Assembly (NCBI RefSeq): GCF_002760655.1
Contig: NZ_PDOC01000005.1
Location: forward strand, 287,091-351,090
Reading direction: 5' to 3'
Source: Massilia eurypsychrophila
GTDB lineage: Bacteria > Pseudomonadota > Gammaproteobacteria > Burkholderiales > Burkholderiaceae_D
Length of the DNA stretch: 64,000 nt
Every line of letters starts with the position of its first letter. Positions within the stretch are counted from its first letter, which is position 1. Made by a program: the position numbers and the translations under genes. Shown here one piece after another: positions 48,394-61,680 of the stretch. The notes under the pieces were generated by a model, which was given only the letters and a program-made list of their open reading frames with translations, was not told the origin of the DNA and ran no database searches.

Positions 48394-49584
48394 CTAGCAC
48401 GGCACAATATCTACCCGATAAACCGCATCGCCCGGATGAAAGCTCACTTGCCATCCCATGGCGCCGGCAACGCGAACCAGCAGATTCTGTCCGTGCGCAA
48501 AGCCCTGGATGCGCAGCTCCTCCGTTACCGTGTTGAAAATGCTGAGACAGCCATCGGCGAACACCACCCGCAATTGCGACCCGGCCCCGCCATGAAACAG
48601 CGCGTTGCTCAGGCAGTTGTTGATCAGCAGCGCAGTCAGTTGCGGATTGCCCTGCACCGCCAATCGGTCGGGCAACTCGATCGCCAGTTGCCGGTCATCC
48701 CACCGGCCGCCCTGCAACAGCTTCAACATGCTGTGCTCGATGCACATGCGCAAATCGAGCGCCTCCGCCGGAATGTGTTCGGCGCGTGCCAGCGCGAACA
48801 ACACTTCGATGGTGGCACGCACCTCATCGAGGCCGGCCTGCAACTGCGCCACGTCGAGCGGACGCGAGCCGGCCAGCGCGAGCGTGTTATTCATCACCGT
48901 CAGCGGCGTGCGCAGTTCATGGCTGACGTCGCGCGTGAACGCATGTTCGCGCCGCAACGCATCCTGCAGCTGCCCGAAGCTGCCGGCCAGCCGCTGCGCG
49001 AGAAAGCCGATCTCATCTGGTCGCCCATGCGCGCTGAAATCGATCGCGCTGTCGAGCTTCACGCCGCGCGCTTCGTGCGCCAGCACTTGCAGCGGCAACA
49101 CCAGGCGCCGCGCCAGCAGGTAGGCCAGCAGCAACGCCAGGCCGAGCAGCGCGAGCGCGACCGCGATCAGCACGCCGCCGACGTCGGCGACCAGTTGCGA
49201 CACCACCAGCAGTGGCGCCGCATCGGCCAGCATGTACAAGCGCACACCGCCGGCAACGTCCAGCGCTCTCAGGTGATAGTGCTGCCCGGTCCGCGTAAAC
49301 ACTTCGGCGCGCCGGGCGGTGGGCGTGGCGGACTGCCGCACCGCATCCGGCAACGCGTCGAAGCTGCGGTAAACGCGGATCAGGTCGTTGGCCACCGGCC
49401 CGACCTTGCCGTGCTGGCGGAAATACGTCGCGGCGGCAACCGCCTCGCGCTCGAGCAGGCGGTCGAGCACCATGTCTTCGGTGACATAGGCGATCACGAC
49501 CGCAAGAGCGGTGTAGCAGACGCAGATCAGCACCGTGAATCCGGCCAGCGCGGCGAACAGGCCCTGTCGGATCGTCTTAAACAT
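48394..49584 (-). CDS. Sensor histidine kinase with degenerate ATPase domain
   Basis: A 396-residue membrane kinase. Two transmembrane helices (about 13-35 and 130-158) flank a periplasmic sensor; HAMP follows, then the H box RDVSHELRTPLTV with His222. The N box (LLINNCLSNALFHGG) is present but no DxGxG G1 box can be seen after it, only SIFNTVTEELRIQGFAHGQNLL. The start at 49584 overlaps the response regulator gene by eight bases. It forms a two-component pair with that regulator, but its kinase activity is questionable. Confidence 0.85.
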   Translation of the reverse strand: MFKTIRQGLFAALAGFTVLICVCYTALAVVIAYVTEDMVLDRLLEREAVAAATYFRQHGKVGPVANDLIRVYRSFDALPDAVRQSATPTARRAEVFTRTGQHYHLRALDVAGGVRLYMLADAAPLLVVSQLVADVGGVLIAVALALLGLALLLAYLLARRLVLPLQVLAHEARGVKLDSAIDFSAHGRPDEIGFLAQRLAGSFGQLQDALRREHAFTRDVSHELRTPLTVMNNTLALAGSRPLDVAQLQAGLDEVRATIEVLFALARAEHIPAEALDLRMCIEHSMLKLLQGGRWDDRQLAIELPDRLAVQGNPQLTALLINNCLSNALFHGGAGSQLRVVFADGCLSIFNTVTEELRIQGFAHGQNLLVRVAGAMGWQVSFHPGDAVYRVDIVPC

Positions 49585-50260
49585 CGAGCCGGTAGCCCAG
49601 TTGTTGAATCGTCGTGAGCATGTTGCGCCCGCTTGCCTGTTCAAATTGCCGGCGCAGCGAATAGATGTGCGATTTCAGCGCGTCGCTGTCTGGCGGACTG
49701 GCGCCCCACACATGCTGGACCAGCTGCGTGCGCGACACCGCTTGCGGGTGCTGCTGACACAGCAGCAACAATATCTTGAAGCCGATCTGCGTCAGCGCGA
49801 CCGGCGCGTCCTGGTACAGCACCCGCATTTCCTTCGGCAACAGCGTCAGCGGCCCGAGCACCATTTGTTGATGCACATGCAGATGGCGGCGCCGTGCCAG
49901 CGCTTCGCAGCGCAGGGCCAGTTCGCGCAGGTCGAACGGCTTGGTCAGGTAGTCGTCGGCGCCTTCGCTGAAACCGCGCGCCTTGTCCTCGAAATCGTCG
50001 CGCGCCGTCAGCATCAGCACCGGCACGTTGCTTGGCGCCTTCGCCTTGATGTCGCGGCACACCTGCAAACCGTCGATGTCGGGCAAATTCAAGTCCAATA
50101 GCACGACGTCGTACGCTTCGCGGGTGGCCAGATCGATTGCCAGCGCGCCGTTGCCGGCGTGGTCGGTCTGCCAGCCCAGCCCGTCCAGGAACTCGGCCAC
50201 CTGGCGGGCGATGGTCGGATGGTCTTCGACCAGCAAGATGCATAGCGCAGTTCGGTTCAT
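49577..50260 (-). CDS. OmpR-family response regulator
   Basis: A 227-residue regulator. The receiver domain (1-120) has the acidic pair ED at 12-13, phospho-Asp in VVLLDLNLPD and Lys in YLTKPFD. The winged helix (about 130-225) ends in the usual LRRQFEQASGRNMLTTIQQLGYRL block. It is co-transcribed with the overlapping kinase gene. Confidence 0.93.
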   Translation of the reverse strand: MNRTALCILLVEDHPTIARQVAEFLDGLGWQTDHAGNGALAIDLATREAYDVVLLDLNLPDIDGLQVCRDIKAKAPSNVPVLMLTARDDFEDKARGFSEGADDYLTKPFDLRELALRCEALARRRHLHVHQQMVLGPLTLLPKEMRVLYQDAPVALTQIGFKILLLLCQQHPQAVSRTQLVQHVWGASPPDSDALKSHIYSLRRQFEQASGRNMLTTIQQLGYRLDV

Positions 50261-50278
50261 GTTCGCGATTCTAGCCCA

Positions 50279-51235
50279 TCAGCCGAGCTGCGCCATCGCC
50301 GCCAGCCGGCCGGCCAGCGCGGCGACACTGGCGCGCAGCGCCTCGGGCGCGACGATGCAGGCGTCGAACGGCGCCGCGCACAGCTGGCGTGCGAACCAGT
50401 CAAGGTCGTCTGCCTGGCCGCGCAGGCGCACGCCATCGGCGGTCGGTTCGAAGAAGCCGATTTCATCGAAGAAGTGCGCGCTGGCCGATTGCAGGTCGGT
50501 TTTCAGGATCACCTCGATCGCATGCGCGCGCGTGATGCCGGCGATCGATTCGCGCAGGTAAGCCAGCGCATCGAAGCCGTCCGGGCGGGCAAATGTCAGC
50601 GGCCGCGGCGCGATGCCGGCGATGCGGTCGAGCCGGAACGAGCGCATGCCGCCACGCAGCCGGCACATGCCGACCAGGTACCAGCAGCCGCCGCGCAACG
50701 CCAGGCCGTACGGATCGACTTCGCGTTCGCTGCGAACGCCGTCCTGGCCCCGGTAATGCAGCAACACCCGCTGCTGCGCCAGCGCCGCCGAACTGAGCGC
50801 GACGAGCGTCTCGTTGGCCGACGGCGCCCTCGACGGCGCGGCAAAGTCGAGCCGCACCGTCTGGCTCACCGCCCGCACCCGGCGCTTGAGCTCGGCGGGC
50901 ATGATCCGCTCCAGCTTGGCCTGCGCGCTTGCCGCCGCCGGCGCCGCTTCAGCCAGCGCCAGGCCGCGCGCGGCCAGCAGGCCGACCGACAGGGCCAGCG
51001 CCTCGTCGTCGGTAAACATCATCGGCGGCAGCTTGAAGCCGGCCATCAGCGCGTAGCCGCCGTCGCGCCCGCGCCGGCTGGTGATCGGGATGCCGATCTC
51101 CTCCAACGTGACGATGTAGCGGCGCACCGTGCGCGTGTCGATGCCGAGCCGAGCCGCGATGTCGGCGCCGCTCAGCTGGGCATGGGTCTGCAGCAGTTCG
51201 AGCACTGCCAGCACGCGGGTGGTCGGATGGTACAT
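50279..51235 (-). CDS. YafY-type transcriptional regulator (HTH plus WYL)
   Basis: A 318-residue regulator with an N-terminal winged helix-turn-helix (about 8-60, LSGADIAARLGIDTRTVRRYI) and a WYL domain (about 145-225) with a WCX extension. The ATG at 51235 matches the family start MYHPTTRVLAVLELL. It is divergent from the LysE exporter; WYL regulators often control the adjacent gene and sense small ligands. Confidence 0.9.
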   Translation of the reverse strand: MYHPTTRVLAVLELLQTHAQLSGADIAARLGIDTRTVRRYIVTLEEIGIPITSRRGRDGGYALMAGFKLPPMMFTDDEALALSVGLLAARGLALAEAAPAAASAQAKLERIMPAELKRRVRAVSQTVRLDFAAPSRAPSANETLVALSSAALAQQRVLLHYRGQDGVRSEREVDPYGLALRGGCWYLVGMCRLRGGMRSFRLDRIAGIAPRPLTFARPDGFDALAYLRESIAGITRAHAIEVILKTDLQSASAHFFDEIGFFEPTADGVRLRGQADDLDWFARQLCAAPFDACIVAPEALRASVAALAGRLAAMAQLG

Positions 51236-51324
51236 GGCCGAAAGATAACAGATTAATAGGGCCAATTCTGTCCTGATTGCAATTTATCCTGCGCTGGCCT
51301 CTTTACCAACCCAGGAACCGAATC

Positions 51325-51966
51325 ATGCTCAGCACCGCACAGTTGTCGCTCTACTTCGTCGTCGTCTTCGGCATCATCGCGCTGCCCGGCATGGACATGG
51401 CCTTCGTCATGGCCACTTCGCTGCTGGGAGGGCGGCGCGCCGGCATGGCCGCGGTCGCCGGCATCGTCGCCGGCGGGCTGTGCCACCTTGCGATGGCCGG
51501 ACTCGGCGTCGCCGCGATCCTGCGCTGGTCGCCGGCGCTGTTCCAGCTGATGCTGATCGGCGGCGCCGCCTACATCGCATGGATGGGCGTGGCGTTCCTG
51601 CGCAGCAGCGGCATCGCCCTGCCCGGCCACGCCGGCGCGCTGTCGTCGCCGCGCCAGGCGTTTCGCCGCGCGATGGTAACCAGCCTGCTCAACCCGAAAG
51701 CCTACATCTTCATGTTCGCCATCTTCCCGCAATTCTTGCAGCCATCGCTCGGCCCGCTGTGGATCCAGGCCGGCATGCTCGGCGCGATCACCTCGCTGAC
51801 CCAGGCCGGGGTGTATGGCGCCCTGGCGCTGGCCGCGGCGGCGTCGAGCGGCTGGTTTGCCGGCCACCCCGGCGCCAGCCTGTTGGTGGCGCGCGCCACC
51901 GGCGTGCTGCTGCTCGGCGTCGCCGGCCTGACCGCCAGCCAGGCATTTTCCTACGTGCCGCTGTAG
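51325..51966 (+). CDS. LysE-family amino acid/metabolite exporter
   Basis: A 213-residue inner-membrane protein with about six helices. PGMDMAFVMATSLLGGRRAGMAAVAGI and LLNPKAYIFMFAIFPQF are typical RhtB/LysE blocks. AGGAAC precedes the ATG. It is divergent from the WYL regulator, its probable controller. The substrate is unknown. Confidence 0.92.
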   Translation: MLSTAQLSLYFVVVFGIIALPGMDMAFVMATSLLGGRRAGMAAVAGIVAGGLCHLAMAGLGVAAILRWSPALFQLMLIGGAAYIAWMGVAFLRSSGIALPGHAGALSSPRQAFRRAMVTSLLNPKAYIFMFAIFPQFLQPSLGPLWIQAGMLGAITSLTQAGVYGALALAAAASSGWFAGHPGASLLVARATGVLLLGVAGLTASQAFSYVPL

Positions 51967-52139
51967 CGGCCATGACGGCGCCACACCGGAATTTTGAACT
52001 TGCCCGGAGCCGCTGAGGTCTAACGTAATGACGAAGTAGCAGGAAAGTTACATTCTATAAATATTTTTCCCGTTCATAATTATTAACGTTAGAATCTTTG
52101 CACCGTAAATCCGGCAAATGATTGTGAATGGGACACGCA

Positions 52140-53783
52140 ATGAACATTTCAGACTTGAAAATCGGACAACGCCTCAACCTGAGCTTCGCGCTCACCATCG
52201 CGCTGCTGGCGGTGGTGGTCGCGGTCGGCGCGTCGCGGCTGGCCACGATCAGCGCCGACATCGACGTCACGCTCAACCAGCATTACCAGCGCGTCAGCGA
52301 ACTCAATCGCATCAAGGGCACGCTCGAGCGCCAGTCGCGCCACCTGCGCAATGCCTTGCTGCTGGGCGACGGCGTGCCCGCCCGCGCCGAGCTCGACGCG
52401 GTCGACCAGCTCGGCACCGAAGCGGCGCGCGAACTCAATCAGCTCGGCGCCCGATTGTCGTTGCCGCAGGCACAAGCCTTGTATGCGCGCATCGGCGCCG
52501 CCGGCGCCGCCTTCGCCACCGAACGCGACCAGGTGGTCACCCTGGCGCGCGCCGGCCAGAAAGACCAGGCCGGCGCGCTGCTGGTGGCCGCCATGGCGGC
52601 CAAACAACAAGGTCACATTGATGCCATCGACGCGCTTATCGCTCTCCAATCGGGCCTGATGCACGCCGCCGGCGCGCACGCCGTCGACAGCGCCAGCCTG
52701 GCGAGCAAGACGATGATCGTGCTCGGGGTGCTCGGCGGCGCGCTGTCGATGCTGACGGCCTGGTTCATCACGCGCGGCATCGTCGCGCCGATCCGCCACG
52801 CGGTCAAAGTGGCGCGCACGGTCGCCTCGGGCGACCTCAGCAGCAGGATCGAGGTGCGCAGCAAGGATGAAGTCGGCCAGCTGTCGGCGGCGCTCAAGGA
52901 AATGAACGACAGTCTCGCGCGCATCGTCGGCCAGGTACGCGGCGGCACCGACACCATCGGCCAGGCCGCCAGCGAGATCGCCGCCGGCAACGAAGACCTG
53001 TCGAACCGTACCGAACAGCAGGCCGGCACGCTGGAAGAAACCGCCGCATCGATGGAGCAGATCACCGGCGCGGTGCGCCAGAACGCCGAAAGCGCGCGGC
53101 TGGCCGAGACGCTGGCGCTGTCGGCGTCGACCCTGGCCGGCCAGGGCGGCGCGGTGGTGGCGCAGGTGGTGACGACGATGGAGTCGATCGATGCGGGCTC
53201 GCGCAAGATTGCCGACATCATCGGCGTCATCGATTCGATCGCGTTCCAGACCAACATCCTGGCGCTGAACGCGGCCGTGGAAGCGGCGCGCGCCGGCGAG
53301 CAGGGCCGCGGCTTCGCCGTCGTGGCCGGCGAAGTGCGCACGCTGGCGCAACGCTCGGCGGCGGCGGCGCACGACATCAAGCGCCTGATCGCCGACTCGG
53401 CCAGCGAGGTCGACGCCGGCGCCCGGCTGGTCGGCGAAGCGGGCCGCACCATGGCCGCCATCGTCGCCAGCATCGGACGCGTCAGCAGCATCGTCAGCGA
53501 CATCGCCGCCGCCAGCGGCGAACAGCTCGACGGCATCGTCGACGTCAACGCCGCGCTGGCGCAAATCGACCAGGTCACCCAGCAGAACGCCGCGCTGGTC
53601 GAGGAAGCGGCCGCCGCCGCCGGGTCGATGCGCCAGCAGGCCGGCGAGCTGTCGCGCGCGGTCGGCATTTTCACGCTGACGGCGGCGCCGCGCAAGAGCG
53701 CCGCCGTGGTGGCGCTGGCCGTCGCCGCGGCACCAGCGAGCGTGCTGGCGCAGCGCCCGCAGCGGCTTGAACGGCGCGCCTGA
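52140..53783 (+). CDS. Methyl-accepting chemotaxis protein
   Basis: A 547-residue chemoreceptor. Transmembrane helices at about 15-35 and 190-212 flank a four-helix-bundle periplasmic sensor; HAMP follows (about 213-265). The signalling tip is [39 protein letters not shown]. The ATG at 52140 starts [12 protein letters not shown], typical of this subfamily. The 120 bases upstream are clearly AT-rich compared with the rest and must hold the promoter. No pentapeptide CheR tether is seen at the C-terminus. Confidence 0.94.
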   Translation: MNISDLKIGQRLNLSFALTIALLAVVVAVGASRLATISADIDVTLNQHYQRVSELNRIKGTLERQSRHLRNALLLGDGVPARAELDAVDQLGTEAARELNQLGARLSLPQAQALYARIGAAGAAFATERDQVVTLARAGQKDQAGALLVAAMAAKQQGHIDAIDALIALQSGLMHAAGAHAVDSASLASKTMIVLGVLGGALSMLTAWFITRGIVAPIRHAVKVARTVASGDLSSRIEVRSKDEVGQLSAALKEMNDSLARIVGQVRGGTDTIGQAASEIAAGNEDLSNRTEQQAGTLEETAASMEQITGAVRQNAESARLAETLALSASTLAGQGGAVVAQVVTTMESIDAGSRKIADIIGVIDSIAFQTNILALNAAVEAARAGEQGRGFAVVAGEVRTLAQRSAAAAHDIKRLIADSASEVDAGARLVGEAGRTMAAIVASIGRVSSIVSDIAAASGEQLDGIVDVNAALAQIDQVTQQNAALVEEAAAAAGSMRQQAGELSRAVGIFTLTAAPRKSAAVVALAVAAAPASVLAQRPQRLERRA

Positions 53784-53831
53784 GCATTGTTGTCAGCGCG
53801 ATACAGTCGCCGGTTTTCGGCCCCTGCTCTG

Positions 53832-53837
53832 TATAAT
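53832..53837 (+). promoter_or_regulatory. -10 element before the hybrid kinase
   Basis: A perfect TATAAT lies 42 bases before the start codon. The bases at the expected -35 (GGTTTT region) are weak. Confidence 0.5.
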
Positions 53838-53878
53838 GGGCAACCCTTTTCACCCACGCGCCATGCTGTGTTGACACG

Positions 53879-55789
53879 ATGAAAACTCCCGACCAGACCG
53901 TTTCTGGCGCGCTGGCCGGCGACGCCGGCGGCGGCGCCGAACTGGCCAGCTGGAGCTGGGATCTGAAGCACGATTGCGTGACCGCCGACGCCGCCATGGC
54001 GCGGCTGTTCGACCTGTCGCCGGAGCTGGGCGGGCAAAGCCCGGTCAGCGCCTACTACGCCAGGCTGCACCCGGATGACGCCATCGGCCACGCCGCCGAC
54101 ATCCGCCGCGCCATCGACAGCGGCGAGCCATATGCGTCGACCTTGCGGGTGCGCGGCGCCGACGGGCAATACCAGCAGGTGCTGGCGCGCGGCGAAGTGC
54201 TGTACGACAGTTTCGGCGAGCCCGAACGCCTGCGCGGCGTGATGCTTGACGTCACCGGCGGGCTGGCCGCCAGGGCCGAACTGCGCGACAGCGAGGAGCG
54301 TTACCGCACGCTGTTCGAGGCGATCGACGAAGGCGTCTGCATCATCGAGATGCTGTACGACGACGATGGCCAGCCGTACGATTACCGCTTCCTCGAAATG
54401 AACAGCGCCTTTGCCAAGCACACCGGCCTGGTCGGCGCCATCGGCAAGACCGCGCGCGAACTGGTGCCGGACTTCGAGCGTCACTGGCTCGATATTTATG
54501 GCCGCGTCGCCGCCACCGGCGAATCGATCCGCTTCGTCAATGGCGACGCCGCCATGAACCGCTGGTTCGACGTCTACGCCACCCGGGTCGGCGCCGCCGG
54601 CAGCCACAAGGTGGCACTGCTGTTTACCGACGTCACCGAACGCAAACGCGCCGAAACGCAAGCGCAGCGCCTGGCCGCCGACCTGACCGCGGCCGACCGC
54701 CGCAAGACCGAGTTCCTCGCCACCCTGGCGCACGAATTGCGCAATCCGCTGGCGCCCCTGCGCAGCGGGTTGCAGGTGCTGCGCCTATCGAGCGGCGATC
54801 CGGACGCCACCGCGCGCGTGCTCGACGTGATGGAGCGCCAGCTCGGGCACATGGTCGAACTGGTCGACGACCTGCTCGACATCGCCCGCATCACGCGCGG
54901 CCAGGTGGCGATCAAACAGGCGCAGGTCGACCTCAAGACGGTGCTCGACGCCGCCATCGACACTTCGCTGCCGATGATCGAAGAGCACCATCACCGCCTG
55001 GTGGTGCAAGTGGCCGGCGAAGCGCTGCCGCTGTTCGCCGACGCCACCCGCGTGACGCAGGTGGTCAGCAACCTGCTGAACAACGCCGCCAAGTACACCC
55101 CGCGCGGCGGCACCATCACGCTGGCGGCGCGCCGCGATGGCGCCGACGCCGTCGTCAGCGTTGCCGACACCGGCATCGGCATCGCCGCCGACTCGCTGCA
55201 GGAAGTGTTCGGCCTGTTCAACCAGGTCGGCACCGACCGCAACCGCGCCCAGGGCGGCCTGGGGATTGGCCTGTCGCTGGTGCGCAGCCTGGTCGAACTG
55301 CATGGCGGCAGCGTCGTCGCCGACAGCGCCGGCGTCGGCGAGGGCAGCGTCTTTACCGTGCGCCTGCCGCTCGATGCGGCCGCCGCCGCGCAAACGGTGC
55401 TGGCGGCCGCCGCGCCGGCCGCGCCGATGCACGCCGTGCGGGTGCTGGTGGTCGACGACAACCGCGATGCGGCCGACACCTTGGCGGCGCTGCTCGAACT
55501 GCTTGGGCACTCGGCGCAGGTGGCCAATGACGGCCGCGCCGCGCTCGACGCGGTGCTCGACTTCCGGCCGCAGGTGGTCTTCCTCGACATCGGCATGCCC
55601 GGCATGAACGGCTACGACGTCGCGCAGGTGATCCGCAACGACCGCCGCCTCGACCAGCCCTTGCTGGTGGCGTTGACCGGCTGGGGCGGCGAGTCCGACC
55701 GCCAGCGCACGCGCGACGCCGGCTTCGACCTGCACCTGACCAAGCCGGTCGATCTCGACGCCATCGAGAAAATGCTCAGCAGCGTTTGA
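53879..55789 (+). CDS. Hybrid sensor histidine kinase/response regulator (PAS-PAS-HK-REC)
   Basis: A 636-residue soluble kinase. Two PAS/PAC modules (about 15-135 and 140-255) are followed by HisKA (phospho-His in TEFLATLAHELRNPLAPLR near 288), a complete HATPase domain (NNAAKYT, DTGIGI, GGLGIGLSLV) and a C-terminal receiver (about 515-632, Asp in VVFLDIGMPGMNG). No membrane segment. Its kinase-receiver half closely resembles that of the protein at 56269-59541. Confidence 0.93.
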   Translation: MKTPDQTVSGALAGDAGGGAELASWSWDLKHDCVTADAAMARLFDLSPELGGQSPVSAYYARLHPDDAIGHAADIRRAIDSGEPYASTLRVRGADGQYQQVLARGEVLYDSFGEPERLRGVMLDVTGGLAARAELRDSEERYRTLFEAIDEGVCIIEMLYDDDGQPYDYRFLEMNSAFAKHTGLVGAIGKTARELVPDFERHWLDIYGRVAATGESIRFVNGDAAMNRWFDVYATRVGAAGSHKVALLFTDVTERKRAETQAQRLAADLTAADRRKTEFLATLAHELRNPLAPLRSGLQVLRLSSGDPDATARVLDVMERQLGHMVELVDDLLDIARITRGQVAIKQAQVDLKTVLDAAIDTSLPMIEEHHHRLVVQVAGEALPLFADATRVTQVVSNLLNNAAKYTPRGGTITLAARRDGADAVVSVADTGIGIAADSLQEVFGLFNQVGTDRNRAQGGLGIGLSLVRSLVELHGGSVVADSAGVGEGSVFTVRLPLDAAAAAQTVLAAAAPAAPMHAVRVLVVDDNRDAADTLAALLELLGHSAQVANDGRAALDAVLDFRPQVVFLDIGMPGMNGYDVAQVIRNDRRLDQPLLVALTGWGGESDRQRTRDAGFDLHLTKPVDLDAIEKMLSSV

Positions 55790-55799
55790 CGCCGTTCAC

Positions 55800-55827
55800 G
55801 CCGCAGCATGGCTGCTGAAGCTGCGGC
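55800..55827. terminator. Hairpin between convergent genes
   Basis: GCCGCAGC and GCTGCGGC form a perfect eight-base stem around a 12-base loop, 11 bases after the hybrid kinase stop and 17 before the end of the NUDIX gene. It lacks a T-run; a bidirectional terminator is possible. Confidence 0.45.
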
Positions 55828-55843
55828 ACAGGACCTGAACGCA

Positions 55844-56268
55844 CTACCACTCGAGCGCCGTCAAGCGCTGCGCCATGCGCGGCCAGCACAGCTTGGCCAG
55901 CTGCGCGCGATCGGCCCAGCGAAAGCCATCGACCTCCGGCGTCGACGCGCCGGTGGCGTGGTGCGCGAAAAAGCTGGTGCAGGCCAGGTGGTCGAGGCTG
56001 GCCAGCTCGTCGCCGCTGCGCACCAGGTACAGGTGCAGCCGCTTGTCCGGCCGGTAGTCGAACACGCCCAGGTCTTCGAAGCGCTCGGGCGCAAATGCGA
56101 TGCCGGCTTCCTCGCGCAGTTCGCGCATCGCCGCCTCCAGCGTGTTCTCGCCCGGGTCCTGCATGCCTTTCGGGATGTCCCACTTGGCGGTGTGGGTGAC
56201 GTGGCACAGCAGCAGCCGGCCCGCGGGATCGACGATCAGCGTGCCGCACGACACCGGCAACGGGCCCT

Positions 56269-56272
<4 letters not shown>
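55844..56272 (-). CDS. NUDIX hydrolase
   Basis: A 142-residue hydrolase of a nucleoside-diphosphate-linked substrate. The NUDIX box is intact, KGMQDPGENTLEAAMRELREEAGI region (about 35-58) with the metal-binding REL-REE glutamates. It starts with GTG overlapping the stop of the large hybrid kinase (GTGA), so the two are translationally coupled. Substrate not predictable. Confidence 0.9.
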
Positions 56273-59541
<3,269 letters not shown>

Positions 59542-59717
59542 ATGACCTCGACAATGTAAGACGCGCACTGTCGGAAGTCAATTGTGCGTCATCGGCAACC
59601 GTACACCGGGTTCTTGTAGTACCCATCTTACACAGACACGGCATTTGAACCTCTGTCGGCAACGCAGCTTTTTTTGCATACTGAGCAAGTTTTCCTATTA
59701 TCTGCAAAGACAATGAC

Positions 59718-61169
59718 ATGTTCGAACAAGTAGCCACACCGTTTTCCGCACCCACCGCCAGCGTGCGCCAGATGTACCTGTCGCTGAGCGAGCGCGACGT
59801 CGGGCAGGCCGCCGCCCAGCAGGCCGCCAACTGGCTGCGCGCCACGCTCGATGCAGCGCCGCACGCGATGCCGCAGTTGCCGCAGGGCGCCGAGCAGTTC
59901 ACCGCCTGGTCGGCCGCGCATACCGAAGCGGTCGGCGAGCAATACAAGCAATACCTGGCCGAGCGCAAGGGCGGCGCCCCGCGTCGCTACTTTACCAACA
60001 AGGCGCACGCGCTGTATTTCCTGAAGGGTGTCGCGCCGACCAAGCTGGTCGACGGCGCCTGGCTGTTCGGCCTGCTCCAATACTGGGAACAAGGCGCGAT
60101 GCGCCCGCTGATCACCACTTACCTCGAGGAACTCGGCAATGGCGTGCCGGAAAAAAATCACGTCGTCATTTTTCAGCAGCTGATCGACGCGCATGGCTGC
60201 GCCCAGTGGCAAGGACTGCCGGAAGAACACTTCCTGCAGGGGCTGATCCAGCTTGCCCTGGCCTACAACCCGGAGCAGTTCCTGCCCGAGCTGATCGGCT
60301 ACAACCTCGGCTACGAGCAGCTGCCGCTGCACCTGTTGATTACCAGCTACGAACTGAACGAACTGGGCATCGATCCGTACTATTTCACCTTGCACGTCAC
60401 GGTCGACAATGCCGACAGCGGCCACGCCCGCAAGGCGTGGGAAGCGCTGACCAAGCTGACGCCGCAAGTGGGCGACGCCGATGCCTTCATGCGCCGCGTC
60501 GAGGCCGGCTACCTTCTCAACGACCTCGGCGCCAGCACGCAGACGGTGATCCACTCGTTCGACCTGCACGCCGAGCTGGTGGGTATCCTGCGCAGCAAGA
60601 GCGCGGCCGGCAAGAACATGCATTCGGACTACTGCAAGGTTGGCGGGCGCATGATCAACGACTGGCTGTCCGATCCCGACCAAGTGCCGGCGCTGCTGGT
60701 CGCGCTGGAAAAACAGGGCTGGTTCACGCGCGGCGCAGCGCCGCAAGAGAGCCGCTTCTGGGGCCTGCTGCATGGCGACCATGCGCAGATGTTCGGCGTG
60801 TTCAGCGCCTATGAGGAGCAGGTGCTGCACGACTGGATGGCGACGCCGGCGCAGCCGCTGGCCACGGCGCCGGTCGCGCGCGTGGCCACTCACCGGGCGC
60901 TGCAACGCGCCGCTGGCGCCCTTCTCGACGCTCCGCCGCGGCGCATCCGCGAAAGTGCGGAGCGCGGACTGATCCGCCACCGCTTCCCGGACGACGAACA
61001 TGGATGGGAGGCAATCGCATGCGACCTGCGCCTGCTCGAAGCGAAGCTGGCCGCCGCCGACAGCAAGGAAGAAGCGATATCGATGCTGATCGCGCTGATG
61101 TCGCCGGCCAGCCACCACACCTCGGCCGGCCTGATGGCGACGCGGATATTCTCCAAGCTGTTCGCTTAG
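59718..61169 (+). CDS. Heme-oxygenase-like iron-containing redox enzyme (putative)
   Basis: A 483-residue protein with no signal peptide. The central part (about 95-290) resembles the heme-oxygenase-like diiron family: YLEELGNGVPEKNH (135-148), then YELNELGIDPYYFTLHVTVD (211-230) and SGHARKAWEAL. Candidate metal ligands are Glu138, His148, Glu212, His226, Asp230 and His236. A C-terminal extension (about 310-483) is unlike short members. The upstream 176 bases separate it from the divergent large kinase. Family members oxidise amino acid or fatty-acid substrates; this one's role is unknown. Confidence 0.65.
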   Translation: MFEQVATPFSAPTASVRQMYLSLSERDVGQAAAQQAANWLRATLDAAPHAMPQLPQGAEQFTAWSAAHTEAVGEQYKQYLAERKGGAPRRYFTNKAHALYFLKGVAPTKLVDGAWLFGLLQYWEQGAMRPLITTYLEELGNGVPEKNHVVIFQQLIDAHGCAQWQGLPEEHFLQGLIQLALAYNPEQFLPELIGYNLGYEQLPLHLLITSYELNELGIDPYYFTLHVTVDNADSGHARKAWEALTKLTPQVGDADAFMRRVEAGYLLNDLGASTQTVIHSFDLHAELVGILRSKSAAGKNMHSDYCKVGGRMINDWLSDPDQVPALLVALEKQGWFTRGAAPQESRFWGLLHGDHAQMFGVFSAYEEQVLHDWMATPAQPLATAPVARVATHRALQRAAGALLDAPPRRIRESAERGLIRHRFPDDEHGWEAIACDLRLLEAKLAAADSKEEAISMLIALMSPASHHTSAGLMATRIFSKLFA

Positions 61170-61297
61170 GATCTGACCCCAGACCGATTCAACGGTGCTC
61201 TGGCAAGGGGCTGGCGGCTGCTTGAGGTATATTGGATGCAGGTTCCCGCGCGGTGCTTGTTGCTGGAATCGTCCCCCTGCAACGCGAAGGTGCGACC

Positions 61298-61639
61298 ATG
61301 CCAGACAGCCAATTGCCCGCCGAGATTCCATTCCGCACGCTGCTGTACCGCTTCATGTTTTTCGACTGGCTATTCGCCGACATCAGCGCGGCGCGCAATC
61401 TGTTCGAACGCCATGCCGCTTGGCAGCACAACCGCCGCATGTGCAGATACTTGCCGGTCTATCTGCGGCGCTGGTCGGTGCTGACGGCTGGCGCCTTCGG
61501 CCTCGGATTGCTGTGCGAACGGGCCAGCCAGGCCAGCGTGGTGTCGGCGTGGTTGTTCACGTCGTCGTGCGTGACCTTGACCGGCATGGTGGTGATTTCC
61601 GTGGCATGGATATTCCTGGCCAACTCGCGCATGTCCTGA
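61298..61639 (+). CDS. Small membrane protein, unknown function
   Basis: A 113-residue protein with an N-terminal amphipathic segment (FRTLLYRFMFFDWLFADIS) and two transmembrane helices (about 57-77 and 82-108). The ATG at 61298 was preferred; a TTG start 22 codons earlier is possible. No family recognised. The gap before it holds GATCTGACCCCAGACC, which loosely resembles repeat arms elsewhere in the window. Confidence 0.6.
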   Translation: MPDSQLPAEIPFRTLLYRFMFFDWLFADISAARNLFERHAAWQHNRRMCRYLPVYLRRWSVLTAGAFGLGLLCERASQASVVSAWLFTSSCVTLTGMVVISVAWIFLANSRMS

Positions 61640-61680
61640 ACAGGACTGTGCGCGAGCAGTCAGGATAACAGTTGCCGCAC

